A stretch of DNA of 64,000 bases from Lachnospira multipara ATCC 19207 (GTDB lineage Bacteria; Bacillota; Clostridia; Lachnospirales; Lachnospiraceae), in NCBI RefSeq assembly GCF_000424105.1, contig NZ_AUJG01000014.1, positions 1 to 64,000 on the forward strand, written 5' to 3'. Position 1 is the first letter of the stretch, and each line of letters opens with the position of its first letter. Below the pieces are notes generated by a model, which was not told the origin of the DNA, searched no databases, and was given only the letters and a program-made list of their open reading frames with translations. The position numbers were made by a program, and so were the translations under genes. This document shows positions 37,332 through 45,827 of this stretch, piece by piece.

Positions 37332-38734
37332 CTTACACCTTCTCTTGTATCCTCTAATACAATACCCTTTGAGAGTAACTCATCTCTAATCTCATCAGCT
37401 CTAGCAAAGTTTCTAGCCTTTCTTGCTTCCTGACGTTCATTGATTAAGTTCTCAATGTCAGCATCAAGTAACTCTGCTTCCTTAACCACCTTAAGGCCAA
37501 GGATATCTGAAAATGTTACGATAGCCTCTCTTAACTTAGCAATAAATTCCTTGCTTGATGCAGCATTAGCATTAGAGTTAGCAATCTTTACCATATCAAA
37601 GATTGCAGAAATAGCATCAGCTGTATTAAAGTCATCATCCATAGAAGTTTCAAACTTATCCTGGCAAGCCTTAATATCAGCAAGCACCTTTGTCTCTTCT
37701 TCTGTTAAGCTTTCAGCTGTTGCTGCATTTGCCAATTCATCAAGATTAGCTACTGCTGTCATGATTCTATCTAAACCATTCTTAGCTGATTCCATAAGCT
37801 CACGGCTAAAGTTAATTGGATTACGATAGTGAGCGCTAAGCATAAAGAATCTAAGTACGCCTAAGTCGTAGTGTTCAGCAATATCCCTTACTGTAAAGAA
37901 GTTGCCTTCTGACTTAGACATCTTCTTGTTGTTAATGTTAAGGAAAGCATTGTGCATCCAGTATCTTGAAAATTCTACACCATTGCAGCATTCTGACTGA
38001 GCAATTTCATTCTCATGATGTGGGAATACTAAATCTTCACCACCTGCATGAATATCAATTGTATCGCCAAGATACTTCTTAGCCATTACAGAACACTCAA
38101 TATGCCAGCCTGGTCTACCCTGTGACCATTCTGACTCCCAATAAGGCTCGCCGTCCTTCTTTGGCTTCCATAATACGAAATCAAGGGCATCTTCCTTCTC
38201 ATCAGCTCCTGAAACCTTTAATGCATGAGCCTCATCTCTATGTCCTGCCTCTAAATCGTCGATATTCTTCTTAGATAACTTACCATACTGATCAAAAGAA
38301 CGTGTCTTAAAATAAACTGTTCCGTTCTTTGCGTAAGCATGTCCTTTTTTTACAAGAGTTCCAATCATGTCAAGCATACCAGGAATTTCCTTAGTAGCTA
38401 AAGGATGTGTTGTTGCAGGCTTAATATTCATGCCTTCCATATCCTTCTTACACTCAGCAATATATCTCTGGCTTATAACGTCAGCAGTTGTTCCCTCTTC
38501 GTTAGCCTTCTTAATAATCTTATCATCAACATCTGTAAAGTTAGATACGTAGTTTACCTCGTAACCCTTATATTCAAAGTATCTTCTTACAGTATCAAAT
38601 ACTATCATTGGTCTAGCATTACCGATATGAATTAGGTTGTAAACTGTAGGTCCGCAAACATACATCTTTACCTTGCCCTCTTCAATTGGTACAAATTCTT
38701 CCTTTTTTCTAGTTAAAGTATTATAAATCTTCAT
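37316..38734 (-). CDS. cysS: Cysteinyl-tRNA synthetase
   Basis: A 472-aa class I synthetase. The HIGH region is CGPTVYNLIHIGNARPM, whose Cys binds zinc; further zinc ligands are in WHIECSVMA and HHENEIAQSE. The KMSKS loop is KKMSKSEGNF. The C-terminal anticodon region ends in LEDTREGVRWKRA. It is in the ispF-cysE-cysS-mrnC cluster, so cysteine synthesis and charging are genetically linked. Confidence 0.97.
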   Translation of the reverse strand: MKIYNTLTRKKEEFVPIEEGKVKMYVCGPTVYNLIHIGNARPMIVFDTVRRYFEYKGYEVNYVSNFTDVDDKIIKKANEEGTTADVISQRYIAECKKDMEGMNIKPATTHPLATKEIPGMLDMIGTLVKKGHAYAKNGTVYFKTRSFDQYGKLSKKNIDDLEAGHRDEAHALKVSGADEKEDALDFVLWKPKKDGEPYWESEWSQGRPGWHIECSVMAKKYLGDTIDIHAGGEDLVFPHHENEIAQSECCNGVEFSRYWMHNAFLNINNKKMSKSEGNFFTVRDIAEHYDLGVLRFFMLSAHYRNPINFSRELMESAKNGLDRIMTAVANLDELANAATAESLTEEETKVLADIKACQDKFETSMDDDFNTADAISAIFDMVKIANSNANAASSKEFIAKLREAIVTFSDILGLKVVKEAELLDADIENLINERQEARKARNFARADEIRDELLSKGIVLEDTREGVRWKRA

Positions 38735-38759
38735 TTTATTACCTTCCCTGTAAACTCTT

Positions 38760-39434
38760 TTAGTTTATAATCATATGATCTCTATTCTCAGCAACTTGTT
38801 TCTCAATTTTACTTATTCTCTTTAAGATTCTCTCATTCTCATCCTTTAGTTTACAAAATTCTGCCGCAACTGGATCTGGTAATGTTACCTGATCAAGATT
38901 CTCAATGAGACGCTTGCAGTCTTGAACCACAATCTTTCCTGGAATACCAACTACAGTACAATCATCTGGCACATCTCTTACAACAACAGAACCTGCGCCA
39001 ATCTTACAATCATTGCCAATCTTAATATTACCAAGAACCTTAGCACCAGCACCAACCATTACATTATCACCTAAAGTTGGATGTCTTTTGCCATGTTCCT
39101 TACCTGTTCCACCAAGAGTTACCCCCTGATATAAGGTTACATTATTGCCAATAATAGTAGTCTCGCCAATAACAACGCCATGACCATGATCTACAAAAAA
39201 GCCCTCTCCAATTACCGCACCTGGATGAATCTCAATACCAGTTTTTCTTGCAGCTCTTTGAGATATCTTTCTTGCTCTATAAAAATGTCCCTTCTCATAT
39301 AGTTTATGAGCTCTTTTGTAGTGATAAAGTGCCCAAAAGCTTGGATATAAAAAGACTTCCCAATTTGATTTAAATGCCGGGTCCTTTTGTCTAATTACTT
39401 CGGTTTCTTGTTTTACATATTTAAAAAAATTCAT
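38760..39434 (-). CDS. cysE: Serine O-acetyltransferase
   Basis: A 224-aa enzyme that makes O-acetylserine for cysteine synthesis. It has an N-terminal helical domain (DPAFKSNWEVFLYPSFWALYHYKRAH) and a left-handed beta-helix of hexapeptide repeats (GIEIHPGAVIGEGFFVDHGHGVVIGETTIIG, with the catalytic His in DHGHG). It lies 25 nt upstream of cysS and 19 nt after ispF. Confidence 0.96.
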   Translation of the reverse strand: MNFFKYVKQETEVIRQKDPAFKSNWEVFLYPSFWALYHYKRAHKLYEKGHFYRARKISQRAARKTGIEIHPGAVIGEGFFVDHGHGVVIGETTIIGNNVTLYQGVTLGGTGKEHGKRHPTLGDNVMVGAGAKVLGNIKIGNDCKIGAGSVVVRDVPDDCTVVGIPGKIVVQDCKRLIENLDQVTLPDPVAAEFCKLKDENERILKRISKIEKQVAENRDHMIIN

Positions 39435-39453
39435 ACAATCGCTTCCATTTCAT

Positions 39454-40008
39454 TTAATAATTCTGATTCTTAGGACAAACGCCGTTACAACCGCCGCAAC
39501 AATTTGTCATATCAGATTCGCCATAGATATAATTATCTACTGATGAAATAGAGGCAATAGCCTGAGAAGAAATACCCTGTCCATTACCTGTAAAGCCTAA
39601 ACCTTCTTCAGTTGTAGCCTTAACATTAACCTGGTCAACTGATAAATTAAGAGCCTTAGCAATATTCTCTCTCATAGAATCTATATAAGGTCTCATCTTA
39701 GGTTTTTGAGCTATTATAGTTGCATCAATATTCTCAATTATAAAGTTTTTTTCATCCACCATCTTGCCGGCTTCAGATAACAGCTTTAAGCTGTCTGCTC
39801 CTTCGTATCTAGGGTCTGTATCTGGAAAATGTTTACCAATATCTCCAAGAGCTGCAGCTCCTAAAATTGCATCTGTTATAGCATGAAGAAGCACATCTGC
39901 ATCTGAATGTCCAAGAAGGCCCTTTTCGTATGGAATCTCAACGCCACCAATAATAAGCTTTCTTCCTTCAACTAGCTTATGTACGTCATAACCCATTCCA
40001 ACTCTCAT
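39454..40008 (-). CDS. ispF: 2-C-methyl-D-erythritol 2,4-cyclodiphosphate synthase with a Cys-rich tail
   Basis: A 184-aa enzyme of the MEP isoprenoid pathway. It has MGYDVHKL (metal-binding Asp8, His10), [15 protein letters not shown] (His at about 42), HFPDTDP and [16 protein letters not shown]. The usual protein ends near residue 157-160; this one has about 25 more residues with four cysteines (170, 171, 174, 178; CCGGCNGVC). The tail could bind a metal or an Fe-S cluster. It is the first gene of the cluster that runs to sigH. Confidence 0.95.
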   Translation of the reverse strand: MRVGMGYDVHKLVEGRKLIIGGVEIPYEKGLLGHSDADVLLHAITDAILGAAALGDIGKHFPDTDPRYEGADSLKLLSEAGKMVDEKNFIIENIDATIIAQKPKMRPYIDSMRENIAKALNLSVDQVNVKATTEEGLGFTGNGQGISSQAIASISSVDNYIYGESDMTNCCGGCNGVCPKNQNY

Positions 40009-40189
40009 TGCACTTCCTCCTAATCTTGTCTTTATTAAAATGCTTCTGTCTTATTTATCTAAAATCTTAGCTTTAGTCCTTATAATCTTAGGATTTCTAA
40101 AGTATAGATTAATTATCGCTCTAACCTTATAAGTAAACCATATTTTTATAAACTTAGCAAGTATAAGGCAAGGAGAATAAGCCCCTCCT

Positions 40190-42115
40190 TTAATATTTCT
40201 TAAAATAATTTTCTAGGGCTTCAATCGGCTCTGGTACTGCATATCTATAGCCTTGGATGAAATCAAAACCGTTATTTAGTGAAACTTTATTCTGATAATC
40301 ATTTTCAACACCCTCAACTAAAGTCTGGCAACCCTCTGCCTTAAACATGTTAACCATGGTTGACATTACATTTGACATATTATCATCCTTCTCGGCAGCG
40401 TAAAGTAAGGACTTATCAAACTTTATGATATTAAAAGGATACTCCCTTACTCTCTCAAAATTTGAGTAGCCCGTTCCAAAGTCATCAAGATAGAAAATCA
40501 CTCCTGCCTCATTTAACTTCTTCATATTTGTTATTACATTAGAAGAATTGCTAAAGAGAGCGCTTTCTGTAAGTTCCATTCTAATATGGGAAATCTGTAT
40601 TTTATTATCAAAAATTATTTTAAACAACTGCTTATACATATTCTTACTTGAAAATTCAATAGACGAGCAATTAAGGGTAACACCGTCAAAATCATAGCCC
40701 GCATCCTCTAATTTCTTAATCTCCTTGCAAACCTTATTTAACATAATGCAAGTAAGGGTGTGAATGTAGCCATGTTTTTCAGCAAGTCCTATAAAATGTC
40801 TTGGCCCAATTACATGCTCCCCAAACTCTAGGCGCATAAGAGCCTCTGCCGTTCTAAATTCTCCAGTGGTTACATCAAAGATAGGCTGGGCATAGCAAAG
40901 CACTCTCTCATCATTAAGATTTCTCTCATAGGAAATGTCCCTTAAAACCGATAGAATTCTCTCTTCTTTTTCAAATGCATCATAATCGGAGGCACGAATT
41001 ATATAGCTCATAGATGAAAAATCGTCCTCGATTTTATTTTCTAAAATATATAGAAATAACATTCTAGCCCTATAAGGATCAAAATTCACCTTCTTAGCAT
41101 CCATGACAACAAGCCTATAAATGGTGTTGCTCTCCTCAAATTCAATGAATTCCTTTAAAATCTCCACCACCTTGCCGGTGATTTTATTAGTATCTATAAA
41201 ATATCTATTGCTAAATCTAATAGCAAATTCGCCGTAACCTAAATTAAAAATTGTTATACCGTAGCCTAAATTTTCTAGCTTTCTTGTACATCTAGCGGTA
41301 TGGAGATAGACGAAATTATTGTCCCCTAGGAAATCGAAATTTGTCAGGCGCGGCACCTTAATAAACATATACAGTACATTTTTACCTGCCACCTTATCCT
41401 GGCGCATCATAGTCTCAAAGGAGCTCTTATCCTGACTTCCCATAAGCTCGTCGTGAGGATTTGCATGGAAAACTATGTAAAAAAGAGCGAAAGGCAACAC
41501 ATAGGTAATGCTTATGAAAATGTGTGGATAAAAGAGGTACTGCAGCTGCAAAATAATAAGGTTAAATGCAAAGAAGAAAAACACAGTCTTTTTTACAATC
41601 TTTGACAGGTTATCGTAGTCGATTATAGTAATTACCACAGACATAAAGGATTCGATAAAGGCTGTGTATATTAGGAATTTTTCGAAAATGTATAGCTCTA
41701 CCACTCCATCTTTAGCCACAAGTATTTCACCTGTTGTAAATTTAGATACAGCAAACCAAGTGTAGGCTATAGCTACAATAAAAATCATGATATTTATTAG
41801 GAAAGCGGATTTACGCCTATAAGCTGACAAAAAACTTATATAAGAAAAAAGGAGCGCTATTATAAAGAAATAAATAACAATAAAAGCAATCATTAAAGCA
41901 CCAAGCAAAAGGAAGTTATCTTCTTGAAAGCTCCCAGCAGCCTTGATGATTACGATATTTATAGCATTAGCAATTACCGATAAGGTTAATCCTATAGAAC
42001 ATAACTTATATACAAAGGTAATCCTTGGTCTTGTAAAAAGCATCAAAATAACAATCATTATCCCAAAGGATAATGAAGCCACTTCACCAACTATATTGTA
42101 TACCTCATTTGCCAT
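40190..42115 (-). CDS. Membrane EAL-domain c-di-GMP phosphodiesterase
   Basis: A 641-aa protein with an excellent AGGAGG site. About eight membrane helices fill residues 10-220 and should form a sensor. A degenerate GGDEF-like region follows, and an EAL domain covers about 400-640. The catalytic set looks intact: AEALMRLEF, Asn in TLNCSSIEF, MELTESAL, DDFGTGYSNFE and LVEGVEND. It should hydrolyse c-di-GMP. A PilZ protein (48508-48885) shows that the signal is read here. Confidence 0.9.
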   Translation of the reverse strand: MANEVYNIVGEVASLSFGIMIVILMLFTRPRITFVYKLCSIGLTLSVIANAINIVIIKAAGSFQEDNFLLLGALMIAFIVIYFFIIALLFSYISFLSAYRRKSAFLINIMIFIVAIAYTWFAVSKFTTGEILVAKDGVVELYIFEKFLIYTAFIESFMSVVITIIDYDNLSKIVKKTVFFFFAFNLIILQLQYLFYPHIFISITYVLPFALFYIVFHANPHDELMGSQDKSSFETMMRQDKVAGKNVLYMFIKVPRLTNFDFLGDNNFVYLHTARCTRKLENLGYGITIFNLGYGEFAIRFSNRYFIDTNKITGKVVEILKEFIEFEESNTIYRLVVMDAKKVNFDPYRARMLFLYILENKIEDDFSSMSYIIRASDYDAFEKEERILSVLRDISYERNLNDERVLCYAQPIFDVTTGEFRTAEALMRLEFGEHVIGPRHFIGLAEKHGYIHTLTCIMLNKVCKEIKKLEDAGYDFDGVTLNCSSIEFSSKNMYKQLFKIIFDNKIQISHIRMELTESALFSNSSNVITNMKKLNEAGVIFYLDDFGTGYSNFERVREYPFNIIKFDKSLLYAAEKDDNMSNVMSTMVNMFKAEGCQTLVEGVENDYQNKVSLNNGFDFIQGYRYAVPEPIEALENYFKKY

Positions 42116-42343
42116 AGCTCCTCCTGTAAGTAATACTAGTTAAATTAAATTGTCACGTTCAATATATAACCTAATTTTAAACTTATATAGAGCTTTTTTC
42201 AAGGGAAAAGAAGCTGTAGAAAGGAGGGGGCGAAATGTATAGCCTGGGAGCTGGCGCAGGAATGCGATAGGCTTAACGGTGCTAGAGGAATTTGATTGAT
42301 AATGCAAAAGGGGTTGAAATTGATGATATCAGAGTAATAAAAA

Positions 42344-42363
42344 AGCAGGTCTTTCGACCTGCT
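42344..42363 (-). terminator. tRNA operon terminator
   Basis: AGCAGGTC pairs with GACCTGCT, followed by a T6 run on the minus strand, 9 nt past tRNA-Met. Confidence 0.92.
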
Positions 42364-42371
42364 AACTTTAG

Positions 42372-42445
42372 TAGCGAGAGAGGGATTTGAACCCACGACA
42401 CCACGGGTATGAACCGTGTGCTCTAGCCAACTGAGCTATCTCGCC
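42372..42445 (-). tRNA. tRNA-Met (CAT anticodon), elongator type
   Basis: Acceptor GGCGAGA/TCTCGCT (a terminal G-U pair), D arm with AGCTCAGTTGGCTAGAGC, anticodon stem CACGG/CCGTG with loop TTCATAC, and T arm with GGTTCAAATCC. It lacks the three G-C pairs of an initiator stem. A lysidine-type tRNA-Ile with CAT cannot be fully excluded. Confidence 0.92.
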
Positions 42446-42480
42446 ATATTATATTGATAAGCTTCTACTTGGAATGGTAG

Positions 42481-42553
42481 TGGGGCCTACAGGGCTCGAA
42501 CCTGTGACCCTCTGCTTGTAAGGCAGATGCTCTCCCAGCTGAGCTAAGACCCC
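42481..42553 (-). tRNA. tRNA-Val (TAC anticodon)
   Basis: Acceptor GGGGTCT/AGGCCCC, D arm with AGCTCAGCTGGGAGAGC, anticodon stem CTGCC/AGCAG region with loop CTTACAA, and T arm with GGTTCGAGCC. It is just upstream of tRNA-Met, so both are likely cut from one transcript. Confidence 0.95.
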
Positions 42554-42736
42554 AAGCTTATCGCCGAAGTGCTAAGCACTTGCGACTTGGTTAGTATATA
42601 ACAATTAGCTCTTTTCTGTCAAGCATTTTTTGTAATTTTTTTTGAAAAAAGTCAGTGTTTATCAATAGTGTAGGATATATAGTTGTTTTTGATTTCTATA
42701 GTGTATAAAGTATGGGGATAGGATTGAAGTTATGGG

Positions 42737-42892
42737 GTGTTGCTATTCTGGCTTGTTATGGACCGGGATTTTCTACTTCATCTTCTTACCCAGGTGCGGT
42801 TGCTATTACAGCTTATTATGGGCCGGGATTTTCTACTTCATCTTCTTGCCCAGGTGCGGTTGCTATTACAGCTTATTATGGGCCGGGATTTT
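42737..42892. repeat. 60-bp tandem repeat, about 2.6 copies
   Basis: The unit (starting at GGTTGCTATTACAGC, ending with CTTGCCCAGGTGC) is exactly 60 bp. Copies two and three are identical over their shared length; copy one has several changes. Because 60 is a multiple of three, two plus-strand frames stay open across it. No ribosome site precedes them. Confidence 0.9.
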
Positions 42893-43050
42893 ACCATCAA
42901 ATCTTACTTTTTCTAGATTTGATGTATTAGTGGTTTTTTATCTTTCCTAGAAACTATTGTAATTCGGCGGGTCATACCATCAAATCAAGATTTTTCCTAT
43001 ATTGAATGAATTGAGCTAGTTAAGTTTCATTAACTATTACATTCAAACTT

Positions 43051-43349
43051 GCTTTTTTCTCTATTTACCCGTAATTCGTATATTAACGTGATAAAGAGAT
43101 TTCTTCCTATCCCTTAATACCCTACAGGCAATAACAAAGAAAGCAAGAATTAACCGCATCAGTATGTAAGCCTTACTTTATAACCTACATGCAATTCCAA
43201 GAAATCTTTTATTTACCTGTAACTATTAAAAACACTGAACTATCACTTTGCAAGCAAATAAGAAATTTCTCTGTGTTACCTGTAGGCTATAGCGATAAAA
43301 TTATAATAATTCTCCATCAAATCAAAGAAAATTTCTCGGTGATGGTATC
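43051..43349. repeat. Degenerate repeat array in the gene-free kilobase
   Basis: Five imperfect copies of a motif near 43051-43075, 43093-43116, 43199-43221, 43260-43284 and 43325-43349. On the minus strand the core reads like GGTAAATAGAGAAATTTCTT. The intervals are uneven (about 42-106 bp). No gene is supported from 42554 to 43567. Confidence 0.45.
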
Positions 43350-43439
43350 TAGTTTTATTATTGAAAGTAACTTTGACAAAACCTCCTAGTTTTAAAGAAG
43401 CAAGTTGGAGAAAGACTGGAAAGGTGAAAAAGGTATTAA

Positions 43440-43464
43440 AAAAGAGGCGTAAAACGCCTCTTTT
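43440..43464 (-). terminator. purB terminator
   Basis: AAAAGAGGCGT pairs with ACGCCTCTTTT, with a T-run on the minus strand. A further 8-bp hairpin GTATCGCG/CGCGATAC lies at 43517-43536 between it and purB. Confidence 0.88.
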
Positions 43465-43567
43465 AAAGGGTGGATGGGCCTTGGCCCACGTCCCACCATA
43501 CTTTTCTTCATGCCTTGTATCGCGTAAACGCGATACGGGCGCTGGCTTTGCGCAGCAAATCCAGCTA

Positions 43568-44998
43568 TTAAACATTAATCTCAGCTGTCATGCCGAGTAA
43601 TTCTTTATTCTCATCAAGAATTGGCTTGATTACTTCTGATAAGTACTCATCTACCTGTTCTCTTGAGCGACCTACGTAGTTGATAGGTTCCATCTTAGCC
43701 TGGAGTTCTTCCATTGTTACATGGAATGATGGTTCTGCTGCAATGAGTTCAAGAAGGTTATTATCAAGACCTTCTTCCTTAACTCTTCTACCTGCGATCA
43801 TTGATAATTCTCTGATCTTCTCATGCATAACCTGTCTATCTTCACCAGCCTTAACAGCATCCATCATGATGTTCTCTGTAGCCATGAATGGTAATTCTGC
43901 CATGAAGTGACGAAGAATAACCTTATCATAAACCTTAAGACCATCTGTAACATTAAGAAGTAAGTCAAGAATACCATCTACTGCTAAGAAGCCTTCTGGT
44001 ACTGACATTCTCTTATTAGCTGAATCATCAAGAGTTCTTTCAAACCACTGTGTTGATGAAACGATAGCTGGGTTAAGTGCATCAGCAATAACGAAATCTG
44101 CTAAAGAAGCAATTCTTTCACTTCTCATAGGATTTCTCTTATAAGCCATAGCTGATGAACCTATCTGGCTCTTTTCAAATGGTTCTTCAACTTCCTTTAA
44201 ATGCTGTAATAATCTGATATCGTTAGACATCTTGTGTGCTGAAGCAGCAATTCCTGCAAGTACGTTAAGTACTCTTGTATCAACCTTACGAGAGTAAGTC
44301 TGACCTGAAACTGGAACACAAGCGTCAAAGCCCATCTTATCAGCAATCTTCTTATCTATCATACGAATCTTGTCATGATCACCATTGAATAATTCTAAAA
44401 ATGAAGCCTGTGTACCTGTTGTACCCTTACAACCAAGTAACTTCATTGTTGAAAGAATATAATCTAAATCTTCAAGATCCATTACAAACTCATTCATCCA
44501 TAAAGTAGCTCTCTTACCTACTGTTGTTGGCTGAGCTGGCTGAAAATGTGTAAATGCAAGAGTAGGCTGTGCCTTATACTCCTCTGCGAATTTAGCTAAT
44601 TCAGAAATGACATTGATAAGCTTCTTTCTTACAAGCTTAAGACCTTCTGTCATAATAATAATGTCTGTATTATCTCCAACGTAGCAAGATGTTGCTCCTA
44701 AGTGAATAATTCCCTTTGCCTTAGGACACTGTAAACCGTAAGCATAAACATGAGACATAACATCATGTCTTACTTCCTTTTCACGCTTTCTTGCATCCTC
44801 ATAGTTGATATCATCCTTATGAGCCTTTAATTCCTCAATCTGCTCATCTGTTATATCAAGTCCTAACTCTTTCTCTGTTTCTGCAAGTGCAATCCACAAT
44901 CTTCTCCAAGTCTTAAATTTCATGTCTGGTGAGAAAATGTACTGCATTTCCTTACTTGCATATCTTTGAGCTAGTGGTGTCTGATAAACGTCATTCAT
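43568..44998 (-). CDS. purB: Adenylosuccinate lyase
   Basis: A 476-aa enzyme acting twice in purine synthesis (SAICAR to AICAR, adenylosuccinate to AMP). It has HLGATSCYVGDNTD, the helix with LAFTHFQPAQPTTVGKR (catalytic His), and the signature loop GSSAMAYKRNPMRSE with the catalytic Ser. Length is normal. It has its own promoter and a leader with a hairpin. Confidence 0.97.
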   Translation of the reverse strand: MNDVYQTPLAQRYASKEMQYIFSPDMKFKTWRRLWIALAETEKELGLDITDEQIEELKAHKDDINYEDARKREKEVRHDVMSHVYAYGLQCPKAKGIIHLGATSCYVGDNTDIIIMTEGLKLVRKKLINVISELAKFAEEYKAQPTLAFTHFQPAQPTTVGKRATLWMNEFVMDLEDLDYILSTMKLLGCKGTTGTQASFLELFNGDHDKIRMIDKKIADKMGFDACVPVSGQTYSRKVDTRVLNVLAGIAASAHKMSNDIRLLQHLKEVEEPFEKSQIGSSAMAYKRNPMRSERIASLADFVIADALNPAIVSSTQWFERTLDDSANKRMSVPEGFLAVDGILDLLLNVTDGLKVYDKVILRHFMAELPFMATENIMMDAVKAGEDRQVMHEKIRELSMIAGRRVKEEGLDNNLLELIAAEPSFHVTMEELQAKMEPINYVGRSREQVDEYLSEVIKPILDENKELLGMTAEINV

Positions 44999-45071
44999 TG
45001 TTATAAATCCGCCTTCCTTATTTTTTTCATTTAATTAATCTAAGCTAAAAAATTAATAAATGAACATATTA

Positions 45072-45118
45072 AGTGCAATTTTTAAAGGCTTCAATCATTC
45101 AAAAAGCCCGATTGCACT
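45072..45118 (-). promoter_or_regulatory. Hairpin in the purB leader
   Basis: AGTGCAAT (45072-45079) pairs with ATTGCACT (45111-45118), with an inner GGCTT/AAGCC. It lies between the purB promoter and start; an attenuator or RNA-stability role is possible. Confidence 0.5.
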
Positions 45119-45130
45119 CAAACGCTTAAA

Positions 45131-45159
45131 AGTATAGCATAGCAATTTTATGGGTGCAA
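45131..45159 (-). promoter_or_regulatory. purB promoter
   Basis: On the minus strand TTGCAC (45154-45159), a 17-nt spacer and TATACT (45131-45136). Confidence 0.7.
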
Positions 45160-45193
45160 GCAAAAGGAAAGCTTAAATTTATTTGTTTATAAC

Positions 45194-45222
45194 TTGTCAA
45201 GATTGTACATTTATGCTATATT
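45194..45222 (+). promoter_or_regulatory. Promoter of the DUF2500-like gene
   Basis: TTGTCA (45194-45199), a 17-nt spacer and TATATT (45217-45222), 36 nt ahead of the start codon. Confidence 0.7.
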
Positions 45223-45257
45223 TAAATCAGATATAATAATATCAAGGAGGGATATCT

Positions 45258-45743
45258 ATGATATATGTACTCTTATCAGTGCAGCAGGGATTTCAAGGGA
45301 CATTTTATGATACTAGCTTAGATCCCGGAAATGATTTTCCAAAGTGGCTCTACATCGTTGGTATAGTCCTTTGGATTATATTCCTTGCCTTCCTTTTTAG
45401 ATTATTATTAAAAGACATCTTTAATACTTTTTTAGCAAAACAGGTTACTGATACAGTGACAATATCAAGTGTATTTAAAGGGGACATGCCTAAACGTTCC
45501 ATTATTAATAACAAGCCAGGAATCAGACGTCATTTAGCAAAAGAATTAGGCTCTGATTACGTAGAGAAAACCTTAGGATGTTATGTTACATTTTACAATG
45601 CTAAAAATAAATACGTAACCTTAGAAGTACCTAAGTTTATGTTTGAAAAATTCCATGAAAAAGATACAGGAATTCTAACCTACAAAGGTGATAAATTTAT
45701 AAGTTACGAAAACAAAGAAGGAAAACACAACACAATTCAATAG
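45258..45743 (+). CDS. DUF2500-like single-span membrane protein
   Basis: A 161-aa protein with AAGGAGGG at the start. A membrane helix at about residues 30-50 is followed by a basic stretch. The C-terminal beta part (CYVTFYNAKNKYVTLEV, then KFMFEKFHEKDTGILTYKGD) resembles the DUF2500 family, whose role is unknown. It is on the opposite strand between purB and purF and interrupts the purine genes. Confidence 0.55.
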   Translation: MIYVLLSVQQGFQGTFYDTSLDPGNDFPKWLYIVGIVLWIIFLAFLFRLLLKDIFNTFLAKQVTDTVTISSVFKGDMPKRSIINNKPGIRRHLAKELGSDYVEKTLGCYVTFYNAKNKYVTLEVPKFMFEKFHEKDTGILTYKGDKFISYENKEGKHNTIQ

Positions 45744-45771
45744 ATAGTTTCATAAAATATTCCATTATAAA

Positions 45772-45805
45772 AAGCTAGGGCTTGGTCTATTCCAAGTCCT
45801 AGCTT
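45772..45805. terminator. Bidirectional terminator
   Basis: AAGCTAGGGCTTGG pairs with CCAAGTCCTAGCTT between the converging 45258 gene and purF. Confidence 0.88.
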
Positions 45806-45827
45806 ATTATTATATAACATTAACTTA

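Noticed and set aside
42712-42930. Two overlapping 72-codon plus-strand ORFs with repeated peptides
   Set aside because: They lack ribosome sites and are open because the 60-bp repeat is a multiple of three; treated as repeat DNA.
42737-43349. Possible CRISPR array
   Set aside because: The 60-bp tandem copies have no spacers, and the second set of motifs is diverged and unevenly spaced. No cas genes are present.
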